Shown here one piece after another: positions 23,263 through 34,800 of a DNA stretch of 64,000 bases (the stretch's first letter is position 1; each line of letters opens with the position of its first letter). Source of the stretch: Siphonodentalium dalli (Eukaryota; Mollusca; Scaphopoda; Gadilida; Siphonodentaliidae); assembly GCA_032622095.1 (NCBI GenBank), contig CP136064.1:136727954-136791953 (forward strand), in the 5' to 3' direction. The notes below the pieces were generated by a model, which saw only the letters and a program-made list of their open reading frames with translations, ran no database searches and had not been told where the DNA came from. Made by a program: the position numbers and the translations under genes.

Positions 23263-25302
23263 GATTCAATTTAATGAACAATATGGAAATAATAATACAA
23301 ATAAACACAATTATTCAAATGAATCAGCAAGTTGTGGTTAAAGTAATGTACTAACCAATAATTTATTCAAAAATATTTCAAGATCAGCTATCTAATAACT
23401 ATTGACTATCGTAACCTGTGAAAAAAATATTCAAGTCCAATTGCTAAATGAAATCTGAAAAAAAAATTATTCAAGTCCTAAGTTCACTGTAAATAAATTA
23501 CGGCTTTAGCATAAAAAGAAGAAATAAATCTCTATGTATGATAACGCAGAAATATCTGGAAAAAATTTCTAAGTCCGATGAAGTCACCTAATGTCGATGT
23601 AAATCGGCTACCGTCTACAAAAATAAATTTCAAAGTACAACCATGTCACCTAATTTCAATGCAAAAACAGCTGAAAAAAAATCTAAGTCGGGACAAGTCA
23701 CCTAATTTCAATAATGTCTGACGACGAGCTGAAAAAATTCAAAGTCGAAACTAATCACCTTTTTCCGAACTAAAATGCGAACGAACTGAAAAAAATTCTA
23801 AGTATCCTATTTTCAATGTACTGCGGCCACCGTCTTCGGAAAATCTGAAAAAAATTTACAAGACGAGCGAAGTTACCTAATTTCACTAATCTGACGTAGA
23901 CGTCAGAATGAAATGATATGAAATGATGCGAGCGCACGGTATTGTACGACAAAAAGATTGAAATGTCAAGCGACAAGTGGGCAAGTCAGAATGTAGGTCG
24001 GGGAAAGTCGGTATGGGCAAGATACCGTGACCAATATTATTGGCCAACTGACTGGACGACACTAAACTTACCGTCTTGTGTTATCTGCGACTACTGAACA
24101 CAACACAAAAACACCGAAGCAGAATGAAGAATGTCGAACAACAACGCTGATGGAAAACAAGCTGAAACTACCATTTTCACAAATGCCAGCTTAAACACTA
24201 CCGTGATGATGCAAAAATTATTTGCATCCAAAATGCCAACACAAATGATTCACTAAGTTAAGTATGCATCCGCAGAAAGCGATTAAATTTACACAACAAG
24301 AAAACACGGAATGTTTGGAAAATTTCAAATATTTTCCAACAAGTCCGGCTTTGGAAAAATATCACTTAATCAGCAGTGTGATTCTGGCACATGAGAAATT
24401 TGACAAAGTGGCCCGACACTTTTTATTGTCAATTTTGGCTACTCAATCAAATACAACATTTTTCACATGCTATGAGCCTCAAAATAAATTACCAGTATCT
24501 TAGCTAGTCTATAGTTTGCATGAAAACAACTTACACTTACAAAAATTACTGGCACTGATGAAAAAACAATGACAAAATCGTCCGGATTTGCTCACGTTGA
24601 GATGTCAACAAAAAGCCATGTGTCAATGTTTACAACGCAAAACCGGAAGTTCTATTTATGTGTCGGGTTTACCAAACAGAGCACTTTATTGAGCGTTGAA
24701 GAAAACAGACACTGCTTTGAATAAGAAATAGAACGCTCTTTATACACGACACACGTTAGTTATAAGATTATACAGGCACATTTGACAGCATGACCGGGGT
24801 CACGTCACCAAAGTTGCATACACAAGCTCACAACCCTAAATAAACTAATTAAGCTATTGATGATGCATGGCTCAAATCAGAATGAACAGAAGTGCATATA
24901 AACAAAACAAGTGTGCATATAAATAAACAATGGGCATTTTGAGAATAATTGACATCAGATCCCAATTGAATGTGAATTGTTTACAATTTAGCACGTCACA
25001 GTTTGTGATTCTACACACTGTAGTATTTGTCTACGAATCTATGTCATCACTCCATCGATGCGCGACTTGGTCAAGCGATAATTGAATAGCACAATAGTTT
25101 GCCTACACACTGCACTGGATCAAACAATCACTGAACGAATAGATCACACGGGCGAAACATTGTTGTTACTGCGTGCGCGTCCTCAGTTGACAGGTTGAGA
25201 TTTCCCAGTTTCCAGCAACAGTTATCTTTGGGCTGGTTTACCAGTTTCACTTAAAGAAACACAACTTCTTCGAATTTCCAAGAGTTCTGGAAGCCACTGC
25301 CA
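23263..25302 (-). other. Long 5' leader of the LTR element, with tandem repeats
   Basis: About 2.0 kb between the PBS and the first long ORF, where capsid coding sequence would be expected. No ORF above ~80 codons with recognisable content is present. From about 23400 to 23900 there are roughly eight degenerate ~60-70-bp units (CTGAAAAAAATTCTAAGTC and AAGTCACCTAATTTCAATG). The leader may hold cis-acting packaging signals, an unspotted intron, or the eroded remains of the capsid region. Confidence 0.7.
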
Positions 25303-25320
25303 TTACCACGGTGAGCGCCA
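25303..25320 (-). other. Putative tRNA primer binding site
   Basis: Two bases inside the 5' LTR, the minus strand reads TGGCGCTCACCGTGGTAA. A TGG start at this position is the expected complement of a tRNA 3' CCA end. I did not assign the tRNA. Confidence 0.7.
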
Positions 25321-25322
25321 AA

Positions 25323-26346
25323 TGTCATAGGGTTACTATGGGTCCATTTAAGTATTAATGTCCTCGAGCCTTTGACATTACATTTATAAAGTTAGCTTTG
25401 GCAGTATGGGCTCTGTTCTCAAGAATTCTCAATCTGGTGGACAGGGTCTATAGAAAGTTCATATTACCTTTGTATGTCTTCATATATCATTTATTCATTT
25501 ATCTTTCACAAGAATATTATCATCATCTCCATCAACACGTACAATCGAACATCATCCAGACTGGCATAGTCTGATAATACATCAACGTAGATATAGAATA
25601 TTATATCATAGGCCCTGCAACCAAATGCAAAGATATTACCATTTGCATGATAAGCACGCATATGTGCATACACAAATATATGTTAAAGGAACTTGAGGAG
25701 TTCCTGAAAATACAAGATATGCCAGATATCCAATCTATATCTATTTAATTGAGATATCTACAAACTGGCATCTCAGGTTATCGGGAGATAACCTCACAAA
25801 AGTAATCACATTAAAATATAATTAAAATAGGAAATATACTTTATGTCAAAATGGACAAACTCTATGCTGAACTACTTGAAGACATAAGTATTTATAAAAA
25901 CATGATTATAACGATAAAATATAGAAACTGTGAACATACCAGTTCAATGAGACATAGGCCACTATGTCAGCATAATCTGCGTTCAACCATAATCAAATCT
26001 TGGCGACATCTTTACGACAAAATAAACTCAAACTTGAAGACAATAACTTTCTGACCAACTAATCTAAAACCCCGCGAAACTGTTTAACCTTTGACAATTT
26101 ACGCGCGACCATGTGTCATCCAATCAGCTGCGCGCTTACCTGTACTAATTGACGTAGCAGTACTAGAGCGTTTAGCATTGGGCTGAAGTGACAGTGATAA
26201 GACAGGGACGGATCGAATACAGCAAAGTTGAGAGGGTAAACGGGATGTCGTAAATACCGGTGATATGGATGCATATGTTAGCTGCTAGTTGTCAGTATTA
26301 ACTTGTATTAGTTGTATATAAACTAGGGCTAAATTACACCGTCACA
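25323..26346 (-). repeat. 5' LTR of the Gypsy-type element
   Basis: 1024 bp, matching the 3' LTR apart from about seven substitutions seen by eye (for example ACAAAAAT versus ACAAGAAT, GACAAAAG versus GACATAAG, GATGAATAT versus GATGCATAT). Confidence 0.95.
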
Positions 26347-26608
26347 CACATTAATTAGCATATGTGGGGGATATGTGGCCGGGGGATATATCATGCATAT
26401 GATATGCCGAAAGCATATCACGAAGGCCTGATTTGGGGAGCGCATGTATGGGAGGGGTCGCCCCCAATCGTTGGTCCGGGGGCACCCCTGGGCAGGAACA
26501 CTGTGAACATTTGAATGCCTAGGAGGGATTTCCGGACGTTTACATGATATTTGACGTTTGGGGGGGGGGGCGGCGGTCTTCCATAGGGCCCCATTGACTC
26601 CGCCACTG
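26347..26608 (+). mobile_element. hAT-like MITE, right remnant
   Basis: Continues the MITE interrupted at 16191. It begins with the retrotransposon's target duplication CACA and ends in the terminal inverted repeat GACTCCGCCACTG. The interior is G-rich, with a GGGGGGGGGG run near 26561. The original MITE would have been ~300 bp. Confidence 0.65.
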
Positions 26609-26639
26609 GACTATACACTATTTAATAAGCGATAAGACA

Positions 26640-26833
26640 TGATCTTCGGAGAATCGGCCCTTCGGAGTTATAGGTCTTCGGAGTTATGGGCGTTCGGAGT
26701 TATAGACCTTCGGAGTTATGGGCTTTCGGAGTTATGGGTCTTCGGAGTTATGGGATTTCGGAGAATCTGGACTTCGGAGTTATGGGCTTTCGGAGAATCG
26801 GACCTTCGGAGTTATGGGTCTTCGGAGAATCGC
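26640..26833. repeat. 16-bp minisatellite (CTTCGGAGTTATGGGT)
   Basis: About twelve units with the core TTCGGAGTTATGGG, alternating irregularly with TTCGGAGAATCGG variants. Since 16 is not a multiple of three, an open frame across it repeats every 16 residues; this explains the apparent repetitive ORFs here, which I do not annotate. Confidence 0.92.
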
Positions 26834-28479
26834 TACGTAACCGACGAGGCAACTCATCCACCGATGGTAGGCCTATCATCATGGAGTTATCTCCACTGTC
26901 CATAGTATCTAATATGTCCCACTCCACCCCAGTTTCCCTTATATATTTATCCTTCAATATTTTTTGTTTCAACTTGTTCTACCATGGGTATGGGTACCCG
27001 ACCACTATTGGCGTTTGACCGCTGCGCTAATTCTGCGTTTGTTTTGTAGACATTTATATATAGAAATAAAAGGCCGTCTGGCCACAGTGTCCCCCGAAAA
27101 AGTGGCTTCATTGGGGGCATCAGCTTTTCTGAAGAAAAAAATAACAATTAAGGACCCTAAATCCGATACTAAATTTCAGAACAATCCAACCAGTGTCCCA
27201 TGAAATGGTGGATAAACTATCATACTAAATTTTATTCAGATATGATCACACACACTAAAGTTATCATCCCGAAACCAGAAATTGACAGGATTCTAAGTCG
27301 AAAAAGGGCCATAACTCTCGCAAAAATGGGCGGAGCAAACACATATTCGAACTTAGCCTGTATATTAAACTGATAAACTCACTTATGAAATTTGCTTTTG
27401 ATCTAAATAACCGAAACTAAAGTTATCATCAAGAAACCATTTCCGAAGCACGACTCGACGGACGGACGGACACCGGCTATTTTAATAGTCCATTCGGGGG
27501 ACAATTAACAGATTCGTGGGAGAGACTGTCCACCATATTCATAAAATCCATAAGTTGAACCAACATACTTTCATATGTATTTCCCTCCATATCATTACAC
27601 AGTAGGCCTATCGGTATAGTAGCATATCGCCTAGATACGAAGCGATAAAATACATAATATAGGCCCACAGCAATTTATTATAAAACATCAAAAACGTACT
27701 AGCCGATGATCGGCTTGGTAGGTTACAGCCAGGGAACGTAAACATCCCTGTTACAGCGCAATCAACATTGGAACGTCACATACAATTCTATATTGCAGCC
27801 AGTTCAAATGCACTTTGTCTCATGACGCTCAATGCCAGATGACGTCACTTCACCTCACTGTGTCCGAGATCTAGAACACGACGCCATAAATAACTAACGT
27901 TACAGAATCTTCTTTGGTGGGAAAATTGAGAAATCTATTTTTCATTTTTTTTTGGGATTTGACGTTACGGGCTTTTCTGGCTTTGCGTTGTCCGTTGCAT
28001 TTTATTTTGTTAGTCTCAGAAACGCGCTCTTTAGGGAAATTGTGTTAACTTTATATTGAGAATGGTTTCTAAGGTAATTTTCGATGAGGAATTTCATGGT
28101 GCAGGCTGATTTAAAAAAAAAAAGCACCTAAGTTAGGGTTTTAGGGGCATAACCCCCAATTTCGGGTTTCCCCCAGAAATCACCGCAATCAATAATAGTT
28201 TTAGTTCAATTCACATCAATGTAGTAAGCTCACCATTTTTCAGCGATTTTGTTTTTGTAAAAAGAACCAAACTAGGGTTTAGCAGCTTGAACTTCAATTT
28301 GGGGGTTCAAGCCCTGTTAACCAGACTGTATTCCAGAAATATATTTTTTCCTCCTCAATAAGTTTAATTTACTTTACATTAATATTGCTAGTCATTCACT
28401 GTTATTGTGTTAGCCAACTGAAACAGGCAAAATAATCGGAATTCACAAAAGTTCTTACAATCTTAACAAATCGTCAACA
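26834..28479. other. Intergenic DNA with a dispersed-repeat segment
   Basis: Around 27160-27480 the text (CTAAATTTCAGAACAATCC, GGGCCATAACTCTCGCAAAAATG, AGTTATCATCAAGAAACC, GACGGACGGACGGAC) is of a type I associate with dispersed mollusc repeats; a related block lies at 41.6 kb. The remaining ~1 kb shows no gene, only a run of A at about 28110. Confidence 0.5.
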
Positions 28480-28700
28480 GCCACCCTACAATGTCGTGAA
28501 AATCGGACATAAAGATGATTGCGGGCTCTATCCGTCGGTCCGTCCGTCACACTTTTGGGTACCTTCATGGTGTAATCAACTCCTACAGTTTTCATCCTAG
28601 AGATTTGAAACTTCAGAACGTTGTTGCCCATATATTGAAGATATACAACATGTATATAGATGACGGACAAATTATTTTTTGACAAAGTTATTAAAGTGAT
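28480..28700. repeat. Diverged single copy of the 163-bp GGTACCTTCATGGTG repeat
   Basis: TTGGGTACCTTCATGGTG at about 28553, followed by TAATCAACTCCTACAG and TAGATGACGGACAAATTATT, matches the tandem units at 29.1-29.6 kb. It is preceded by GTCGGTCCGTCCGTCAC. Confidence 0.8.
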
Positions 28701-29079
28701 GTGAAACACTCCGGTAGGGTGGGTGATCAAATAGGAATGTAGAATATTCTTGTTCAAAGTAGTTATTTTTACAAATTTTATATACAAATTGACAACACAC
28801 ACCGTCATTCTTATATATTAATTAAATGCAGCGACTGTCGATGGCAAAATGTGTTTCGTTAGTTTATCGCCGATAGATGCGTCCCGATTCAAGTAGTAAA
28901 TATTTACAATTCAGCGTATTTCAGACGATGTTTTCTGCGGAGTGGTGTGGTCGAATAGCTTGAGATTTTTGGCGACGTTGGTAGAATGCTAGATTCCTCC
29001 AGCTGGCATAGCGCCTGAACACTAACTTATCAGTTTCACGCACCCGAACAAGTACATAATATGTCTTTAAACTCTTTTC

Positions 29080-29610
29080 GACTTGAAAATTTCAACATTT
29101 TTAAAAATGTTCTGTATGAGGGTACCTTCATGGTGTAATCAACTCCTCCTACAGTTTTCATCCTAGAGATTTGTAACTTCAGAATATTGTTGCCCGTCTA
29201 TTGAAGATGTGCAACATATATAGATGACGGAAAAAAAAATAAAATTTGACGGAGTTATTAACCCATTATAATTTTCTGTATGAGGTACCTTCGTGGTGTA
29301 ATCAACTCCTCCTACATTTTTTATCGTAGATATTTGAAACTTCGAAGTATTGTTACCCACATATTGGAGATGTATATAAATGGAGGAAAAATTATTTTTT
29401 ACGGAATTATAAAACTTTTTCAACATTTTTATAATTTTCTGTATGAGGGTACCTTCATGGTGTAATCAACTCCTCTTACAGTTTTGATAATAGATGTTTG
29501 AATCTTCAGAATATTGTTACCCACATATTGGACATATGCAACATGTATATAGATGACGGAATTTTTTTTATTTTTACGGAGTTTCGACTTAGAAAATTTC
29601 AACATTTCTT
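29080..29610. repeat. Tandem repeat, ~163-bp unit, three copies
   Basis: CTGTATGAGGGTACCTT starts units at about 29112, 29276 (one G shorter) and 29439. Each contains TGGTGTAATCAACTCCT, ATATTGTTACCCACATATTGG and a TAGATGACGGA block. Spacings are 164 and 163 bp. Confidence 0.9.
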
Positions 29611-29796
29611 TTAATTTCTTTAACAAAGCGGCATCGACTTGCCACGTTTTTGGGGGACATTGTGGTCTTCTGACCTTTTATTCCATTTTGGGTCGCAGGG
29701 TTTTGAAGGAAACCCTGTGGGTTGGTGGTAATTGTATTGTGAGGTATCTTATGTATTCGTCAATGGCACACTATATACGTATACACTAGGAGGGAA

Positions 29797-30050
29797 AAAA
29801 TCTGTGTCATCTGACACACTAATTTGTCCTCAGAATCTAGGTCATCTGACACATCTATGGTCATACAAACAGGTCAAATGACACACCTGCTAAAAAGCCT
29901 GTGTCGCTCAAATAGGTCATCTGACACATATAATTATGACAAAAAATTATCCAAATGTGTCGGCCAATTTGTCCTCATAATGTGTGTCGCATGTGCCAGA
30001 TAACACATTTGGTGTGTCATATGACCCGGCTTGGTTGCAAATGTGTCGGT
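29797..30050. repeat. Clustered GTCATCTGACACA motifs
   Basis: The near-palindromic motif TGTCATCTGACACA and variants (GGTCATCTGACACAT, GGTCAAATGACACACC, GTGTCATATGACCC) occur about six times in 250 bp, separated by GTCCTCA-containing text. The spacing is irregular. Confidence 0.65.
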
Positions 30051-31207
30051 TTGGTTCAGGGATTTGACAACATGCACTTGTATCAATTGTCCAAAATCCA
30101 AAAATGCTGAAAATAATTAATTGGAAAAAAAATTGAGTATCAAATACATTTACTAGTATATTAAACTTGAGAAGTTTAGGATATCTGATACCGGGATAGT
30201 AATCTTTTTAAAGAAATTCTTTCACTTGTTCTGGTTTTGGGAAAATTGATACAAGTCCATATGGTCCAAGCCCTGAATCAAACTGACACACTTTCAAGGA
30301 GGGTCAGACCTGTGACATGGGCATCACAACCCGATCACTTTGCCGCCAAATCTCAAATAATAAGACTGTTTTTGGAATAGGTACATGTACACTGAAAGTA
30401 ACATGATGGGCATGTGTGGGTTAAGTCAGCTAGATAATTCAAAGCATAGTTCATATAGATGTAGTTTATTAAAAGTAACTAAATAATTATACATGTTTGT
30501 TATAAAATACAATACATATTTATTCAAAATATTCAATTACTTGGAATTTACTTCATACCTGTATGGAAAACAGGATTTATTCTTCCCCATGTAATTTATT
30601 CTTGACTAACACTCAGCTAGGGGTGTATTAAATATTGATATTCTTCTGTGAAGTATTGAATTAAGCGGTGTAGTACATAGGTGTCCTGAACAAAACTTGT
30701 TTGGTATACAATCACATGTAGAGAGTTTTGGCAAAATTCATAATAAGACTTGGTTAGAGTAGAAGTCATGTTATTGAGTTGTCCAGTTCACATGATCCAG
30801 ATGACATCTCCAGATAATGTACATGTATGTTGAACCTTGACAGTGGATACCCGGTGACGCTTAATGCTGAATCTGAAAGAAATACATTAATAAATTTGAG
30901 ATGGCATTATGCAGATGTACAATTGTATGTAATACATGTTTGCTTTGTGATTTTTGTGTTCCAGCTCAGTTACATGTAGGACTCTATTACATACATGTAG
31001 TGTGTACATACCGGGTAGGGCAAAAATTCATAAATGAGCCATGCTGAACACCACACTTTAAATTTTTAGAAAGAATAACATGATCTTTCCCAAAATGATA
31101 TATGACCATGGAATTAGGGATGTTGTGCATGGATCCTGCATGGGTGACCCTTTAAATATATTGCTATGCTTTAATTGTCAAAGCTGCAAATTAATGCAGA
31201 ACATGGA
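30051..31207. other. AT-rich intergenic DNA, nothing recognised
   Basis: No ORF of interest and no repeat beyond scattered TACATGTA words. Confidence 0.5.
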
Positions 31208-31213
31208 TATGTA

Positions 31214-32434
31214 GGCCAAAGAAAAAAGATACTATGTTTCCGTACATCGACCGACCCTAAAAATAACCCGCCGACCCTAATCTTTTTTATTGATATTTTG
31301 AGAAAAAGTCAAAACGTTCTAAAAAAAATAAAAAAAAATTAATGTGCAAAACACATGGTTTCTAACATTAGCCTGTGATAAGTGACATGAAGTGACAGTT
31401 GTCTCAAAAGCCACATGTGTGTGATGGGTTGTGGATTGATAGGCATGAATCTTGCAATTTTAATTTCAAGAGAGTGGATCTCATGCCTGCTTTACCTGTA
31501 TGCCTTGTTTGGGACTTATGGAACATATTCATGAGTTCCAAATAAACATGCATGCCATTTATTATTTTCTTGGGAAATCCCCCCCTGTACAGTGCTTATT
31601 TGAGTCTGCAAGTTTATTAATTTTGAGGGTATGAAAATTGAGATTTCTATATTATTCTGATACCAAATTGTTGAGCTTATAATTTTAGGCATGTACATAT
31701 TCAAGTATATGGCATACATGTGAACATTTAAATATCGAATAAAACTATACATGACACATACTATGTTGATTCCTATGCTTGACCTACATGTACTATAAAT
31801 TTTTTAACTATAGTTGATGTTTTGCTCACAGTTTCCCCTGTGCTATTATTTGGGTCTGCACTGTTATTAACTTTCAATGGATTTTTTCCTGTGTACGATT
31901 ATTTGGGCGTGCACTTTTATTTGGAGCCTGAGAGTACCGGTAGGAACACTATAAACAGACATGGTGTGTGTGTCTGTATATATACATGTATATAGGTTAT
32001 GACCACATATGTTAGGGGTACAGCTACTGTTTCCAGAAACCAGGCATGGTAGGTTGGGTGCACTGGCTACCTCTAGACAATGGGATGCAGTGGTCACAAT
32101 ACAAGTATGGTATAATGGCGGTATTATGGGTAAAATTCTTAGTGACATCAATCTCATACCAAGTTTATAGCCAAATAATAAATAACATACTTAAGCATGA
32201 AGTAAGTTTGATCTTTCATCAATCTTAATGTATATTTCCTAGTGCTGTGTTTATCAAGTAATACTTTCCCCACAACACAAGTTGGCATTTTATGTCATTT
32301 TCGGTCGAGGTAATTCAATATTTCTGCAGCTGGATAAAAAATATCAACAAAAAAAATAAAAAAAAAAATCCTTATTTACCTACCCTAATTTTTTCACTCC
32401 GTTATCGGAAACATACTATCTTTTTTCTTTGGCC
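31214..32434. mobile_element. 1.22-kb TIR element with 6-bp TATGTA duplication
   Basis: The left end GGCCAAAGAAAAAAGATACT (then ATGTTTCCG) is repeated inverted at the right end (CGGAAACATACTATC, then CTTTGGCC), with one internal mismatch over ~29 bp. Looser similarity extends inward through the GACCCTAA and A-rich segments. TATGTA flanks both sides (31208-31213 and 32435-32440). No transposase-like ORF is inside, so it appears non-autonomous. The superfamily is not assigned. Confidence 0.8.
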
Positions 32435-32468
32435 TATGTACATATATATACAATGGGGTCACTTACAA

Positions 32469-33002
32469 CATCATCATCATCATCATCATCATGAACAACG
32501 TCATCATCGTCGTCGACATTGTCATCATCGTCATTTTCATAATCATCATCATCATCATTATTCATCATCATCATAATCAACATCATCATGATCATCGTCA
32601 CCATCAACACCATCACACTGTCTTCATCACCATCGTCATCATCACCATTCTCATCATCATCATCAATTAATTCGTCATCTTCATCGTCATCATACGTATC
32701 GTCACCAATGTCAACATTTTTGTCTTTTTCATCTTCGTCCGTCATCGTCATTATCCATCAACAGCTTCGTCGCCTGGTGTTATCGTCGTTGTCAGTCATC
32801 ATCATTGTATTCGCTGTCATCTTTATCCTCATCATTACCACCGTCATCATTTTCATCATAATCATCATCATAAACGACGTCATCATCGTCATAAACGACG
32901 TCATCATCGTCGTCATTATCAACATCATCATCTCCATCGTACAATGCAGTCATCATCATTATCGTCGCCATTAGCGCAGTCGACCTAATCATCTTCATCT
33001 TG
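32469..33002. repeat. Imperfect ATC/GAT trinucleotide tract
   Basis: Over 500 bp of CATCATCAT with interruptions (CGTCATCATCGTC, ACGACGTCATCATCGTC). It keeps several frames open and gives His-, Ser- or Asp-rich conceptual products, which I treat as low-complexity artefacts. An internal duplication of CATAAACGACGTCATCATCG lies near 32867-32905. Confidence 0.92.
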
Positions 33003-33415
33003 TGATCTTAGTGATCATCGTCCTGGCGACGTCTATAACGTCCTCTTCAATATCGTCGTAATTTGTTTTCTCATTTTGTAGATTAGGGACACAAGCTGAC
33101 ATTACACATGTGTAATGGCAGCATGTGTACATATGGTTAATCAAATCTTATTTTGTCATCTCTTGTTTTTTCGTGAATCTTCATACACGCCTTAACAAAT
33201 ATTGCTAAACTTTTCTGAATTGCTGGGTTTTGGCTACCGAGTAAAATATAAAATCATGCTCTAGATGGCTCTTGCCAAAAGGTAGCCGGAATATATTTTA
33301 TTCTTAGATCCAGGTATTTTAGACAAATCATCACAACGTGGTACCAGGGGAAGCGGTCAGAATATTTATGTAAATATAACCAATTATTGATACAGTCAAA
33401 TCAGTCATATTCCTA

Positions 33416-34800
33416 ATTGTAGTTCGGTCTCCAGGATAAAATTTATTTCTCACCGACACAGGGAGGAGTGAGAACAAATATCTATGTCAGTATCAATCAA
33501 TTTATGGAAACTGTCAAATCGCTCAAGTTCATTAATGTGCTTTCGGGCACCAGGATAAAATTTATATCTCCCTATAACAGTGGGGGGATGTCAAAACAAA
33601 TATTTATGTCAGTATCAGTCAATTTATTGTTACCATCAAAGTGGTCATGTCAACTAAGGTTGCTCGGTCACCAGGATAAAATTAGTTTGGGGTGGGGGGG
33701 GGGGGGGGACAAATATTTAAGTCATTATCCTGCATTATCAACCAATTTATTGACCACCAAATAATTGACCAACTCCATTAATGTGGTTCGGTCTCCAGGA
33801 TAAAATTGATTTCTCAGTTCTCACCACATTTATGTCACTATCAACCAATTTATTGATACATCAAAGCGGTCATGTGACTAATGTCCACTAAGGTTGTTCA
33901 GTCACCAGGATAAAATTAATTTGGGGGGGGGGTGGGTTCAGATCAAATTTTTATGTTAGTATCAACCAATTTATTGATACAGTCAAAGCAGGCATTCCAA
34001 CTAAGTTTGTTTGGTCACCAGGATAAAATTTATTGGGGGGGGGGTCGAGTCAGAACAAATATTTATGGCAGAATCAACCAATTTATTGATACTGTCAATT
34101 AATTGGCCATGTCCATTGTGGGTCGGTCTCCAGGATAAAATTCACTTCTCACAACATTTATGTCATTATCAACAAATTTATTGATACCGGTACATCAATC
34201 GGTCATGTGACTCATGTCTACTAAGGTTGTTTGGCCACCAGGATAATATTTATTGGGGGGGGGGGGGGTTGCCAGAACAAATAGTTATGTCATTATCAAC
34301 CAATTTATTGATAACGTCAAATAATCCGGTCTCGAGGATAAAATTGACTTCTCACCACAACAGTGGGGGGTTGTCAGAACATATACATGTATTCAAGTCA
34401 TTATCAACCAATTTATTGATACGTCAAAGCGGTCATGTGACTCATGTCCACTAAGATTGTTCGGTCACCAGAAATAATTAATTGGGGGGGGGGGGGGTCA
34501 GAATAAAATTTATTTGGGGGGGGGGGCATGAAAGTGGTCACACCCACTAATATTGTTCGATGATCATCAGGATAAAATTTATTTCTCACCTGTAATGGGG
34601 GGTATTTATTTCTCACCACATGTGAGGGGGGGGGGGTGTAAGAACAAACATTTATGTCAGTTACAACCAATTTATTTTCACCGTCGAAGCGATCATGTCC
34701 ACTAATGTTGTTCAGTGCTCGGTCACCAGGATAAAATTTATTTCATTGGGGGGGGGGGGGGGGGGGGTCAGAACAAATATTTATGTCAGTATCAAGTAAA
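33416..34800. repeat. Degenerate ~115-bp tandem array with poly(G) tracts, about twelve units
   Basis: CACCAGGATAAAATTTATT or CTCCAGGATAAAATT marks units near 33434, 33551, 33672, 33798, 33908, 34019, 34132, 34240, 34338, 34467, 34570 and 34728. Each unit continues with CAGAACAAATATTTATGTCA and AACCAATTTATTGATAC. In many units a run of 8-17 G follows the GGATAAAATT segment. Confidence 0.9.

Larger units (their letters stand above)
16192..26346 (-). mobile_element. Ty3/Gypsy-type LTR retrotransposon, 10.16 kb
   Basis: It has two 1024-bp LTRs, an internal gag/protease frame, a pol frame ordered RT-RNase H-integrase (the Gypsy order), a PBS-like site and a polypurine tract, all consistent with minus-strand orientation. 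The flanks show a 4-bp duplication, CACA at 16188-16191 and 26347-26350, typical of Gypsy integration. By eye the LTRs differ at about seven positions, so the insertion is young. It lies inside a hAT-like MITE. The gag frame has no visible capsid region, and ~2 kb of leader without a long ORF separates it from the 5' LTR. The element may therefore depend on another copy, or may be a natural capsid-poor lineage. Confidence 0.95.

Noticed and set aside
32292-32998. His-, Asp- and Ser-rich ORFs
   Set aside because: Products of the ATC/GAT trinucleotide tract, open in many frames by composition.
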